This document shows, one piece after another, positions 33,894 through 40,810 of a stretch of DNA of 43,216 bases. Source of the stretch: Acidobacteriaceae bacterium (GTDB taxonomy: Bacteria > Acidobacteriota > Terriglobia > Terriglobales > Acidobacteriaceae); the NCBI GenBank assembly GCA_003168355.1, contig PMSQ01000085.1:613-43828 (forward strand). The letters are read 5' to 3'. Numbering within the stretch: the first letter of the stretch is position 1; every line of letters starts with the position of its first letter. The notes beneath the pieces were generated by a model, which was not told the DNA's origin, did no database searches, and saw only the letters and a list, made by a program, of their open reading frames with translations. Position numbers and translations under genes: made by a program.

Positions 33894-35492
33894 TTAGAAC
33901 AGCCGCACCGCTTTCGCCTGTCGTACGGCGGGGATCTTCTCCAGCTTCTTCAGCACGTCATCCGGCACCGGTCCATCCACGTGGACGACGGCGATGGCTT
34001 CGCGCGGCTCAGAGGACGCTTCCGCGCTGCGCCGCCCCAGCGAGAAGTCCGCGATGTTGATCTCACTTTCACCCAGGATCGTGCCCACCTTGCCAATTAC
34101 GCCGGGGACGTCGCGGTTGCGCAGGTAGATCAGGTCGCGTCCGAGCGGCGCTTCTACGTCGATGTCATCGATGTGCAGCAGCCGTGGGGCGCTCCCGTGC
34201 AGCACCGCGCCTTTTACCATGTGTTCTTCGGTCGAACTCTTCAGGAAGACGGAAAGCACGCTCCCGGCGCCTCCGGTCGAGGCCTTCGCCTTGTGCACTT
34301 CATGGATGCGGAGCCCGCGCAGATCCGCGAGCGATGCCGCATTTACCAGGTTGGCCTTTTCCTCCAGCGCCTGGTTGAGAATACCCTTGATCGCCGCATT
34401 GCGAATGAGCTCGGTCTTCCATTCCGCGATGTGGCCGCTGTAGCGCAGCGAAATCTCTTCAATCGAACCCGCGGAAATTTGCGCGAGAAAGGCTCCCATG
34501 CGCTCCGCCAAAACGATGTAGGGCTGCATCTCGGCATACTCTTCGGCTGAAACCGAAGGCACGTTCACCGCATTCTGAATGACGCCATGCTTCAGGTATT
34601 CCCGTACCTGCTGCGCAATCTGCACCCCCACCGCTTCCTGCGCCTCAAAGGTCTGCCCGCCGATGTGCGGGGTGAGAATGACATTCTCCATCGCCTGCAG
34701 CGGAGAGTTCCTCAAAGGCTCTTCGTTGAAGACATCAAGCGCCGCGGCGCCCACGTGACCTTGTTTCAGCGCCTGCACCAGGTCAGCCTCGCGCACCAAC
34801 TCTCCGCGCGCGCAATTCACCAGGCGGACGCCCTTCTTCATCTTCCTGATTGCGGCCTCGTTGATCATGCCCGCAGTCTGCGGCGTGAGGCCCACGTGCA
34901 AGGTAATGTAGTCCGCCGCCCCATAGAGCTCATCCAGGCTCTCCAGCCGGATTCCCTGCTCCTTGGCCACACCTACGGAAACGAACGGATCATGCCCGAC
35001 GATTTCCATCCCGAAGGCACGGGCCCGCCGCGCCACTTCCATCCCGATGCGGCCAAGCCCGGCGATTCCCAGCGTCTTGCCCCGCAGTTCCGTGCCTTGC
35101 AGCGACTTCTTTTCCCATTTACCGGCATGCATGAGCGCGTCTGCGCGGCAAAGCTGGCGAGCCATGGCCAGCATCATGCCCAGCGTCTGTTCCGCGACTG
35201 CTATGGCATTTGCTCCGGGCGTATTCATCACCGCGATGCCCTGGCGGGTAGCCGCATCCAGGTCGATGTTGTCCACACCCACGCCCGCCCGACCAATCAC
35301 GCGCAGCTTCTTGGCGTGTGCCAGCAGCTTCGCATCTGCCTGCACCGCCGAGCGCACGATCAGCGCGTCCGCAGACTGCAGTTCCACCGCCAGTTTGCCA
35401 TCCAGTTGATCCGCCGTGAGCACAATCCAGCCCGGCTCCCGAAGTTGATCTACCGCGGAGGCGGAGATTTTTTCCGCTATAACGATTTTCAC
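33894..35492 (-). CDS. serA: D-3-phosphoglycerate dehydrogenase
   Basis: SerA oxidises 3-phosphoglycerate to 3-phosphohydroxypyruvate, the first step of serine synthesis. The 532-residue long form has a substrate domain, an NAD-binding domain (TLGIAGLGRIGMEVARRA), the catalytic Arg in CARGELV, Glu in NEEPL and His in LTPHIGGQ. An intervening (ASB-like) domain and a C-terminal ACT domain (DVPGVIGKVGTILGESEINIADFSLGR) follow; the ACT domain is the usual site of serine feedback. A GTG at 35492 is the start. The class V aminotransferase gene ends 37 bp upstream on the same strand, suggesting a two-gene serine operon. Confidence 0.94.
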   Translation of the reverse strand: MKIVIAEKISASAVDQLREPGWIVLTADQLDGKLAVELQSADALIVRSAVQADAKLLAHAKKLRVIGRAGVGVDNIDLDAATRQGIAVMNTPGANAIAVAEQTLGMMLAMARQLCRADALMHAGKWEKKSLQGTELRGKTLGIAGLGRIGMEVARRARAFGMEIVGHDPFVSVGVAKEQGIRLESLDELYGAADYITLHVGLTPQTAGMINEAAIRKMKKGVRLVNCARGELVREADLVQALKQGHVGAAALDVFNEEPLRNSPLQAMENVILTPHIGGQTFEAQEAVGVQIAQQVREYLKHGVIQNAVNVPSVSAEEYAEMQPYIVLAERMGAFLAQISAGSIEEISLRYSGHIAEWKTELIRNAAIKGILNQALEEKANLVNAASLADLRGLRIHEVHKAKASTGGAGSVLSVFLKSSTEEHMVKGAVLHGSAPRLLHIDDIDVEAPLGRDLIYLRNRDVPGVIGKVGTILGESEINIADFSLGRRSAEASSEPREAIAVVHVDGPVPDDVLKKLEKIPAVRQAKAVRLF

Positions 35493-35529
35493 TGATGCGC
35501 TCGTCCCTTTCTTAGGACCTCAACAATCC

Positions 35530-36720
35530 TCAAGCTCCCACCGGTTGCCGCTTGGACAGTCCGCGCGCGTACACTTCCTGCGCCGCGCCCACCGCCGCGC
35601 CATACTCGACAGTTTTTCCGGTTACGCGCGCCAGCACGTGCTCCAGCGCACCTAGAATGCCGATCGTATCCAGATAGTCGTAGTACCCGATATGCGCAAT
35701 GCGGAAGAGTTGACCTTTCATCTCCCCCTGTCCGTTGGCCACGACCGCGTCGAACGTCTCGCGGAATTCCTTGACGAGTTTTCCCGAATCAACCCCATCC
35801 GGCGAGCAGATCGCGGTAAGCGCGGCCGCGGGTGAAGCGGCGTACAACTTTAGGCCTAGGGCCTCGGCCCCTGCCCGCGTCATTTCCGCGCACAGTTCGG
35901 CATTGTCGACCAGCACTTCGCGTCCCTTGGCCAGGTCGCCGTTGCCCATTCCTCGAATAAACTCCAACGCAGCTCCCAGCGCCGCAAACAGCGAGGTCGC
36001 CGGCGTGTATGCCGATTCGCCCTTCCCCGCCGACTTGCGCTCTTTGCGCAAGTCGAAGTAATAGCGAGGAGAAGTCGTCGCGTCCATGCGCCGCCACGCG
36101 CGCTCGCTCACGGCACAATACGCCAGGCCGGGTGGCATCATCAGCGCCTTCTGCGATCCGCCGATGATCACATCCACGCCCCAGCCATCCACGTCGAGAT
36201 GGGTTGTGCCCAATCCAGTAATGGCATCGATAACCAGCAGCGTGTCGTCACCGTTAGCGCGCACGATCTTCGCAATGGCTTGCACGTCGTGGCGCGCGCC
36301 GGTAGAACTCTCCGTCGCCTGAACAAACACCGCGCGCACATCAGATGTAAGCTTCGCGCGAATATCGCCCAATGAAAAGGTTGCGCCGTAAGGCGCGGCC
36401 AGCACGTCCACGTTGCAGCCGAACGCCTTGGCCAACCCTGTCCAGCGCTCGCCAAATTTTCCAGCAGTGAGGACCAAAACCTTGTCGCCGGGGGATGTCA
36501 GGTTTGACACCGACGCTTCCATCACGCCCGTGCCGGAACAAGACAGCACCAGCACGTCGTTCCTGGTGCCGACAAACTCCTTCATGTCGCTGAGCACGCG
36601 CTGAAAGAGCGCCCGGAAGTCGGCGGTGCGGTGATGCGCCGTAAATGAAGCCATAGCCGTTTGCGCCGCCGGCAACAGCGGAGTCGGCCCGGGAGTAAAG
36701 AGACGGTTCTTGCGCAACAT
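35530..36720 (-). CDS. Class V aminotransferase (serine-pyruvate/alanine-glyoxylate type)
   Basis: The 396-residue PLP enzyme starts with FTPGPTPLLP. The PLP lysine is in GGSQKALMMPPG, VIDAITGLG carries the conserved Asp, and SCSGTGVMEA binds the phosphate. Members use alanine, glyoxylate, serine or phosphohydroxypyruvate. Its position directly before serA suggests it may transaminate 3-phosphohydroxypyruvate in place of SerC, a role shown for related enzymes in some archaea and bacteria. That role is inference. The downstream serA is only 37 bp away. ATG 36720 has no strong ribosome binding site. Confidence 0.9.
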   Translation of the reverse strand: MLRKNRLFTPGPTPLLPAAQTAMASFTAHHRTADFRALFQRVLSDMKEFVGTRNDVLVLSCSGTGVMEASVSNLTSPGDKVLVLTAGKFGERWTGLAKAFGCNVDVLAAPYGATFSLGDIRAKLTSDVRAVFVQATESSTGARHDVQAIAKIVRANGDDTLLVIDAITGLGTTHLDVDGWGVDVIIGGSQKALMMPPGLAYCAVSERAWRRMDATTSPRYYFDLRKERKSAGKGESAYTPATSLFAALGAALEFIRGMGNGDLAKGREVLVDNAELCAEMTRAGAEALGLKLYAASPAAALTAICSPDGVDSGKLVKEFRETFDAVVANGQGEMKGQLFRIAHIGYYDYLDTIGILGALEHVLARVTGKTVEYGAAVGAAQEVYARGLSKRQPVGA

Positions 36721-36821
36721 AAGTAAGAATCCTTATGAGTGGAATAGTTTATTAGTTTACTGGAAGCGCGCTTGCTGTGCGGTGATTCGGGTCACAAGGC
36801 AACTGGGGTTCCCTGAGCATC

Positions 36822-36827
36822 TATAAT
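36822..36827 (+). promoter_or_regulatory. TATAAT -10 box close to the yqeY-like start
   Basis: A perfect TATAAT ends 6 nt before the ATG at 36834. Transcription would then start at about the ATG, giving a leaderless mRNA, consistent with the lack of a Shine-Dalgarno there. No clear -35 hexamer is visible. Confidence 0.4.
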
Positions 36828-36833
36828 TCCAGC

Positions 36834-37292
36834 ATGAGCCTGATCGAACAAATTCAGCAAGACATCACCGCCGCCATGAAGGCGCGCGAAGAGCAGCGCC
36901 TCTCCACCCTGCGCATGGTCAAGAGCGCGTTAAAGAATCGCGAAATCGATAAAATGGCGCCGCTCGATGACAAAGAGTCCCAGGCCGTCCTCACCACGCT
37001 GATCAAGCAGCGCAAAGAGTCGGTGGAGCAGTTCACCAAGGGTGGACGCCAGGAGATGGCCGACAAAGAAGCCGCCGAGATCGTCCTGATCGAAACCTAC
37101 CTGCCCAAAGCCACGGGTGAGGCTGAAGTGGTCGCCGGGGTAAAAGCCGTGATCGCCGAGATGGGCTCGCCCACCATGAAAGACATGGGCACGGTGATGA
37201 AGAATGCCATGGCGCGGTTCTCCGGGGCCGGCATGCGGGTGGATGGGAAGATGGTTAGCGAGGCGGTGAAGCGGGAGCTGGCGGGGAGGTAA
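36834..37292 (+). CDS. GatB/YqeY-domain protein
   Basis: The 152-residue protein matches stand-alone YqeY-like proteins. It opens with LIEQIQQDITAAMKAREEQRLSTLRMVKSALKNREID, continues with TLIKQRKESVEQFTKGGRQEMADKEAAEIVLIETYLP, and ends with MGTVMKNAMARFSGAGMRVDGKMVSEAVKREL. The fold is shared with the C-terminal tRNA-binding domain of GatB, but the function of free YqeY proteins is not settled. The next gene starts 6 bp downstream, so the two are probably co-transcribed. A TATAAT just before the ATG suggests leaderless expression. Confidence 0.9.
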   Translation: MSLIEQIQQDITAAMKAREEQRLSTLRMVKSALKNREIDKMAPLDDKESQAVLTTLIKQRKESVEQFTKGGRQEMADKEAAEIVLIETYLPKATGEAEVVAGVKAVIAEMGSPTMKDMGTVMKNAMARFSGAGMRVDGKMVSEAVKRELAGR

Positions 37293-37298
37293 GAGCTT

Positions 37299-37940
37299 AT
37301 GGCTGAGAAGCTGACGGGCCGTGCTTCTCTCCTTCAGCGGGAGATTGAAGCCCTTGAGCGGCAAGAACGAATGCTCACCGATGCGATAGGGGAGAGGCAG
37401 CCGCCAAACCAACGACTCGCGGATCTTCGCCAGGAACTACATCGCGAATTAGCAACAAAACGGCTCGTGATGTTCGGTACGTCTCATGACATCCAGGACA
37501 AGGGACATAACTATAATGATGAGCTAAGCGCGCGGCTCGCATTCCTAGCTGAAAAGTTCGCGCCGACGGTCCTGTTGGAGGAATGGGCCGCCGATCGCGA
37601 GCCGTCATTTGCGTCGGAATTCGCGAGCAGTCGAAGCATCGTTTACAAGAACGTCGGTCCCCCTCCGTTAGAGGAGTTCAAGACGCTGGGATTCGCTCCG
37701 ATAAATTTCCCTGGACACTACGGCACCCTTGGCCCATGCTGCGGTGCCCCTGCGTTTTACGAGTATGGCCCCCTGGAGAAGCAGGAGAACCGGGAGCGCC
37801 GGATGGTAGAGAACAGCCTCAACGAAATGAAGAACCACCAGGTTGGTATTTTCGTTGTCGGACTCGCTCACCTCCACTCGATGTTCTCTAAACTAAGCGC
37901 GATAGATTTCAACGTAGCCGCATACTCATGGCTCGGCTAG
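37299..37940 (+). CDS. Possible Tiki/TraB-fold (EreA/ChaN-like) protein
   Basis: The 213-residue protein begins with a coiled-coil-like helix (LLQREIEALERQERMLTDAIG). It then has VMFGTSHDIQ, a Glu pair (LLEEW), a helical segment RRMVENSLNEM, and VGLAHLHSM near the C-terminus. The spacing of GxxH, E, (E/R)xxxM and GxxHxxxM resembles the Tiki/TraB/EreA/ChaN superfamily, in which the two histidines and a Glu bind metal or haem. This is a motif-level inference; the protein may instead be unrelated. GGGAGG lies about 9 nt before the ATG. It follows the yqeY-like gene by 6 bp. Confidence 0.6.
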   Translation: MAEKLTGRASLLQREIEALERQERMLTDAIGERQPPNQRLADLRQELHRELATKRLVMFGTSHDIQDKGHNYNDELSARLAFLAEKFAPTVLLEEWAADREPSFASEFASSRSIVYKNVGPPPLEEFKTLGFAPINFPGHYGTLGPCCGAPAFYEYGPLEKQENRERRMVENSLNEMKNHQVGIFVVGLAHLHSMFSKLSAIDFNVAAYSWLG

Positions 37941-37963
37941 GTCACGGATAGTCGGCGTCGAGA

Positions 37964-38875
37964 TCACTTGCTCCTCTGTAGCTCCCGATACACTTCGCTT
38001 TTAGAAATCCCCCTCTCCTTAGCCACTTTCTTCAGTGCGGCTTTCTCGTCAACCTTCTCTTCCGCGATGATTTGTTCAACTCTTTGGTGGACGCTCAGAC
38101 GACCGAGTGCGGCCGTCCCCACATCGCCTTCTTCAGCCTTCCCGATCAGCAGCGTAATCTCGCCCTTCACTCCGTCGCGTGCTTGCAACGCTTCCAGCAC
38201 TTCGCTCGCCCGCCCCCGCAGAAACTCCTCGTGCAGCTTGGTCACTTCGCGCGCGATCACCACATGCCGGGCGTTTCCAAGAACCTCGACAACGTCTGTG
38301 AGCGTTTCGACAACACGGTGCGGGGCTTCGTAGAAAACCTGCGTGCGCGGCGAAGTCCTGATCGCCTCCAGCGCTGCCCGCCGCTCGCCACGCTTCGCCG
38401 GAAGAAATCCGCTGAAGCGGAACGAATCCGTGGGCAGACCGCTCGCCACCAGCGCCGCCAGAAACGCCGACGCGCCCGGAATCGGCACCACCGGCACATG
38501 ATGGCGGATGGCCAGCGAAATCAGGCGGAACCCCGGGTCAGAAATTCCCGGCATGCCCGCATCGGTCACCAGCGCGACGCTTGCTCCCTCTTGCATTTCC
38601 TTGACGAGTTCGGCCGCGCGCGTCATCTCATTGTGTTCGTGGTAACTGATGGTGCGAGTCGTAATGCCGTAGTGGTTGAGCAGCTTCTGCGTCCGGCGTG
38701 TGTCTTCGCACGCGATAAGATCCGCTTCCTTGAGAACGCGCAGAGCGCGCAGCGTGATGTCCTCCAGGTTGCCGATGGGCGTGGCGACGAGATAAAGCGC
38801 CGGACCCGGCGCGAGGGCAGAGGCCGCGCTTCCTGGCTTGGTGGACTCGCCATCTTCGTAGCCAGCATCCTTCAT
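37964..38875 (-). CDS. rsmI: 16S rRNA (cytidine1402-2'-O)-methyltransferase
   Basis: RsmI methylates the 2'-OH of C1402 in the 16S decoding centre. The 303-residue protein begins after a short leader with LYLVATPIGNLEDITLRALRVLKEADLIACEDTRRT and includes LVTDAGMPGISDPG and VVPIPGASAFLAALVASGLPTDSFRFSGFLP. All are typical of the family, which is related to the SAM tetrapyrrole methylases. The C-terminal part (KAALKKVAKERGISKSEVYREL) is a helix-turn-helix-like tail common to RsmI. The N-terminus is about 25 residues longer than usual. Confidence 0.94.
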   Translation of the reverse strand: MKDAGYEDGESTKPGSAASALAPGPALYLVATPIGNLEDITLRALRVLKEADLIACEDTRRTQKLLNHYGITTRTISYHEHNEMTRAAELVKEMQEGASVALVTDAGMPGISDPGFRLISLAIRHHVPVVPIPGASAFLAALVASGLPTDSFRFSGFLPAKRGERRAALEAIRTSPRTQVFYEAPHRVVETLTDVVEVLGNARHVVIAREVTKLHEEFLRGRASEVLEALQARDGVKGEITLLIGKAEEGDVGTAALGRLSVHQRVEQIIAEEKVDEKAALKKVAKERGISKSEVYRELQRSK

Positions 38876-38965
38876 GGCGGGAGTCTACCACCGCAACGAC
38901 CGTAACCTCCTGGCCTCCTAAGCAGTTGTGTTATGGTACGCACGTTTGCCCGGGGAGACTCCATC

Positions 38966-39316
38966 GTGACCGCTAATGATTTTCGCCGTCTGGCCCTTGC
39001 CCTTCCTGAAACCGCAGAAAGCACTCACATGGATCATCCAGATTTTCGCGTGCACGGAAAGATCTTCGCCACCCTCGGCCATCCCGCGAACGGCTGGGGC
39101 ATGGTCAAGCTCACACCCGAGCAGCAGCACTACTTCTCGAAAACCGACCCGGCCGTCTTTGTGCCGGTGAACGGCGCCTGGGGACGCCGGGGCGCCACTA
39201 GTGTGCACCTCAGAGCCGTCGGCAGGGAAACGTTGCAGAGAGCAATCTCCGCGGCCTGGCGCAACACGGCGCCGAAGCGTCTCGTAGAACAATTCCCGGA
39301 AGAGGTTCAAGCATAA
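38966..39316 (+). CDS. MmcQ/YjbR-family protein
   Basis: The 116-residue protein is of the YjbR type, a small double-wing fold of unknown function. Motifs are DFRRLALALPETAES, HMDHPDFRVHGKIFATL, GWGMVKLTPEQQ and a C-terminal LQRAISAAWRNTAPKRLVEQ. The GTG at 38966 is preferred because GGGGAG is 8 nt upstream and the family begins at this point. An ATG at 38933 would add eleven residues. It is divergent from rsmI. The roughly 200 bp after it hold nothing recognisable. Confidence 0.85.
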   Translation: MTANDFRRLALALPETAESTHMDHPDFRVHGKIFATLGHPANGWGMVKLTPEQQHYFSKTDPAVFVPVNGAWGRRGATSVHLRAVGRETLQRAISAAWRNTAPKRLVEQFPEEVQA

Positions 39317-39512
39317 GCGCAGGGGAATCTCTATCGCCCTCACACGTGAGCGAAGAAATGCTTCTTAGAACGCAACTCGAGGATGTCACTCGGGTTGCTA
39401 TCGGTGAGGCCTAAGCGCGCGAGCGAAAAAGAAGAAACTGCTGCCACACGCCGTGTTTCTTACCGGGATTTCGCCCGCCTTCCGCTATAAATCGACAGCT
39501 CTGAAAAAAGCC

Positions 39513-40280
39513 ATGGTCAGCAATCCGAGATCTTCGGCCGTCTCGATCTCAATCCTTGTTTTCTGCTGGGTAATCTGCAGTTGCGGAGGTGGGACACCGT
39601 CCACGGTACCGTTCCCACCGATTGCGCAGGGCTTTTCTTGCCCATCCGGTCAGAGTGATGTGATGCAGTATTTTGTGATGAATAAGCTGAATCGAGCTAG
39701 CCAATTCATGAATGGACCGCAGAATCCGATATATACGCAGGTGTTTCCCGATCAGGATTTTCCCGCCGACGGGTATTGGTTTTGGCTCAAGAGTGCCAGC
39801 GCGCATGGGTTCGACGTCAAGGCATTCGACCAGAACTACATCTACATTCGTTCCACGGAGCTGGTTTGGACCGACAACACGACATTCAAACGATTTGTCA
39901 CCGATTTGCCAATTGCCGCTCGTTGTGTGGCTTCCGACTCTCCGGGACCCGAAATTCAGGTGGCCGATACCAGTTTCCAGTACTTTTCCTCGTGCAGTGC
40001 ATACAAATCCAGCCAGCTTGGAACTGCGCTCAATGATCTAGATGCGCCGGTGTTGATGGATACTGGAGGGAGTATCGGGCAGGTGTCCACGCGAGTTCTG
40101 CATTATCGCTACAACTGCGACAGTGCATTTCAGAACTGCGTCGACGAGGAACAATTCTTCCTAGCCTCGGGATATGGGTTGTGGCAATGGAAGCACTACC
40201 AGAACGGAATACTCGTCAACTCGACATTGATCAACAATATTGAACCCGGCACCGCTATCGGAACGCTGCCATGTGCGTAG
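39513..40280 (+). CDS. Putative secreted lipoprotein of unknown function
   Basis: From ATG 39513 the 255-residue protein has a hydrophobic N-terminus ending VICSCGGG, which fits a lipobox with the last Cys as the modified residue. A glycine-rich spacer follows. The mature domain has several Cys (FSCPSG, ARCVASD, SSCSAYK, YNCDSAFQNC, TLPC) that could form disulfides, and many aromatic residues. No family is recognised. An upstream start at 39453 would add 20 residues before the signal sequence. It stands alone between a YjbR gene and an FmdB-type gene. Confidence 0.65.
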   Translation: MVSNPRSSAVSISILVFCWVICSCGGGTPSTVPFPPIAQGFSCPSGQSDVMQYFVMNKLNRASQFMNGPQNPIYTQVFPDQDFPADGYWFWLKSASAHGFDVKAFDQNYIYIRSTELVWTDNTTFKRFVTDLPIAARCVASDSPGPEIQVADTSFQYFSSCSAYKSSQLGTALNDLDAPVLMDTGGSIGQVSTRVLHYRYNCDSAFQNCVDEEQFFLASGYGLWQWKHYQNGILVNSTLINNIEPGTAIGTLPCA

Positions 40281-40302
40281 AGTTATCAGCCCACTCCCTG
40301 AA

Positions 40303-40332
40303 TTGACGCCATTGAACCCCCGCCCCTAGAAT
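40303..40332 (+). promoter_or_regulatory. Sigma-70-like promoter for the FmdB-type gene
   Basis: TTGACG (40303-40308), an 18-nt spacer and TAGAAT (40327-40332) lie 40 nt before the ATG at 40373. Both hexamers are close to the sigma-70 consensus and the position is suitable. No operator-like repeat is visible. Confidence 0.55.
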
Positions 40333-40372
40333 CAAAGTGGAAGCGATTTTCCTCACAACCGTCTCAGAACCC

Positions 40373-40777
40373 ATGCCTCTTTACGAATATGAATGCGAGA
40401 AATGCGGCCACCGCTTCGAAAAAATCCAGAAGTTCTCTGACAAGATGGTTAAGAAGTGTCCGGAGTGTGGTGGCAAGGTGGAGCAGATGATTTCCGCGCC
40501 GGCAGTGCAGTTCAAGGGATCCGGCTGGTACGCCACGGATTACGGAAACAAGGCCAATACCCACGCCTCTTCCTCCGACAGCGGCAGCTCAGACTCGAAG
40601 AAGGACGATTCGAAGAAGGAAGACAAGTCCAAGCCGGAAAGCTTGGCCAAGGAAAGCTCGGCGAAGGAAGGTTCGTCAAAGGAAAGTTCATCGAAGGATA
40701 GCTCTTCAAAGGAGAAGCCCGGCAAGGAAGGCTCGTCGAAAGAAAGCTCGTCGCGAAAGTCTGAAAAACGAAAGTAG
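40373..40777 (+). CDS. FmdB-type zinc-ribbon protein with Ser/Lys-rich tail
   Basis: The 134-residue protein opens with MPLYEYECEKCGHRFE. A zinc ribbon is formed by Cys8, Cys11, Cys29 and Cys32, with the family end AVQFKGSGWYATDYG. FmdB-type proteins are small putative regulators of unknown mechanism. From about residue 64 the sequence becomes a low-complexity tail of about 70 residues made mostly of Ser, Lys and Glu, including repeated SSKES, SAKEG and SSKDS units. The tail is longer than usual and probably disordered. ATG 40373 is the start. A clear promoter lies upstream. Confidence 0.87.
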   Translation: MPLYEYECEKCGHRFEKIQKFSDKMVKKCPECGGKVEQMISAPAVQFKGSGWYATDYGNKANTHASSSDSGSSDSKKDDSKKEDKSKPESLAKESSAKEGSSKESSSKDSSSKEKPGKEGSSKESSSRKSEKRK

Positions 40778-40810
40778 CGGCAACGAGCTGCCGGGTGCGC
40801 TGTTTTCTCC

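Noticed and set aside
33798-34550. 250-residue plus-strand frame starting in the serA relic and crossing serA
   Set aside because: It joins the relic to antisense serA. Protein similarity holds only on the minus strand of serA.
34587-35495. 302-residue plus-strand frame opposite serA
   Set aside because: Antisense shadow of a clear SerA, rich in Arg, His and Gln as expected for reversed GC-rich codons.
40595-40760. A CRISPR-like or tandem DNA repeat in the FmdB-type gene
   Set aside because: The periodicity comes from a Ser/Lys-rich coding tail in frame with the gene. Units vary and there are no spacers.
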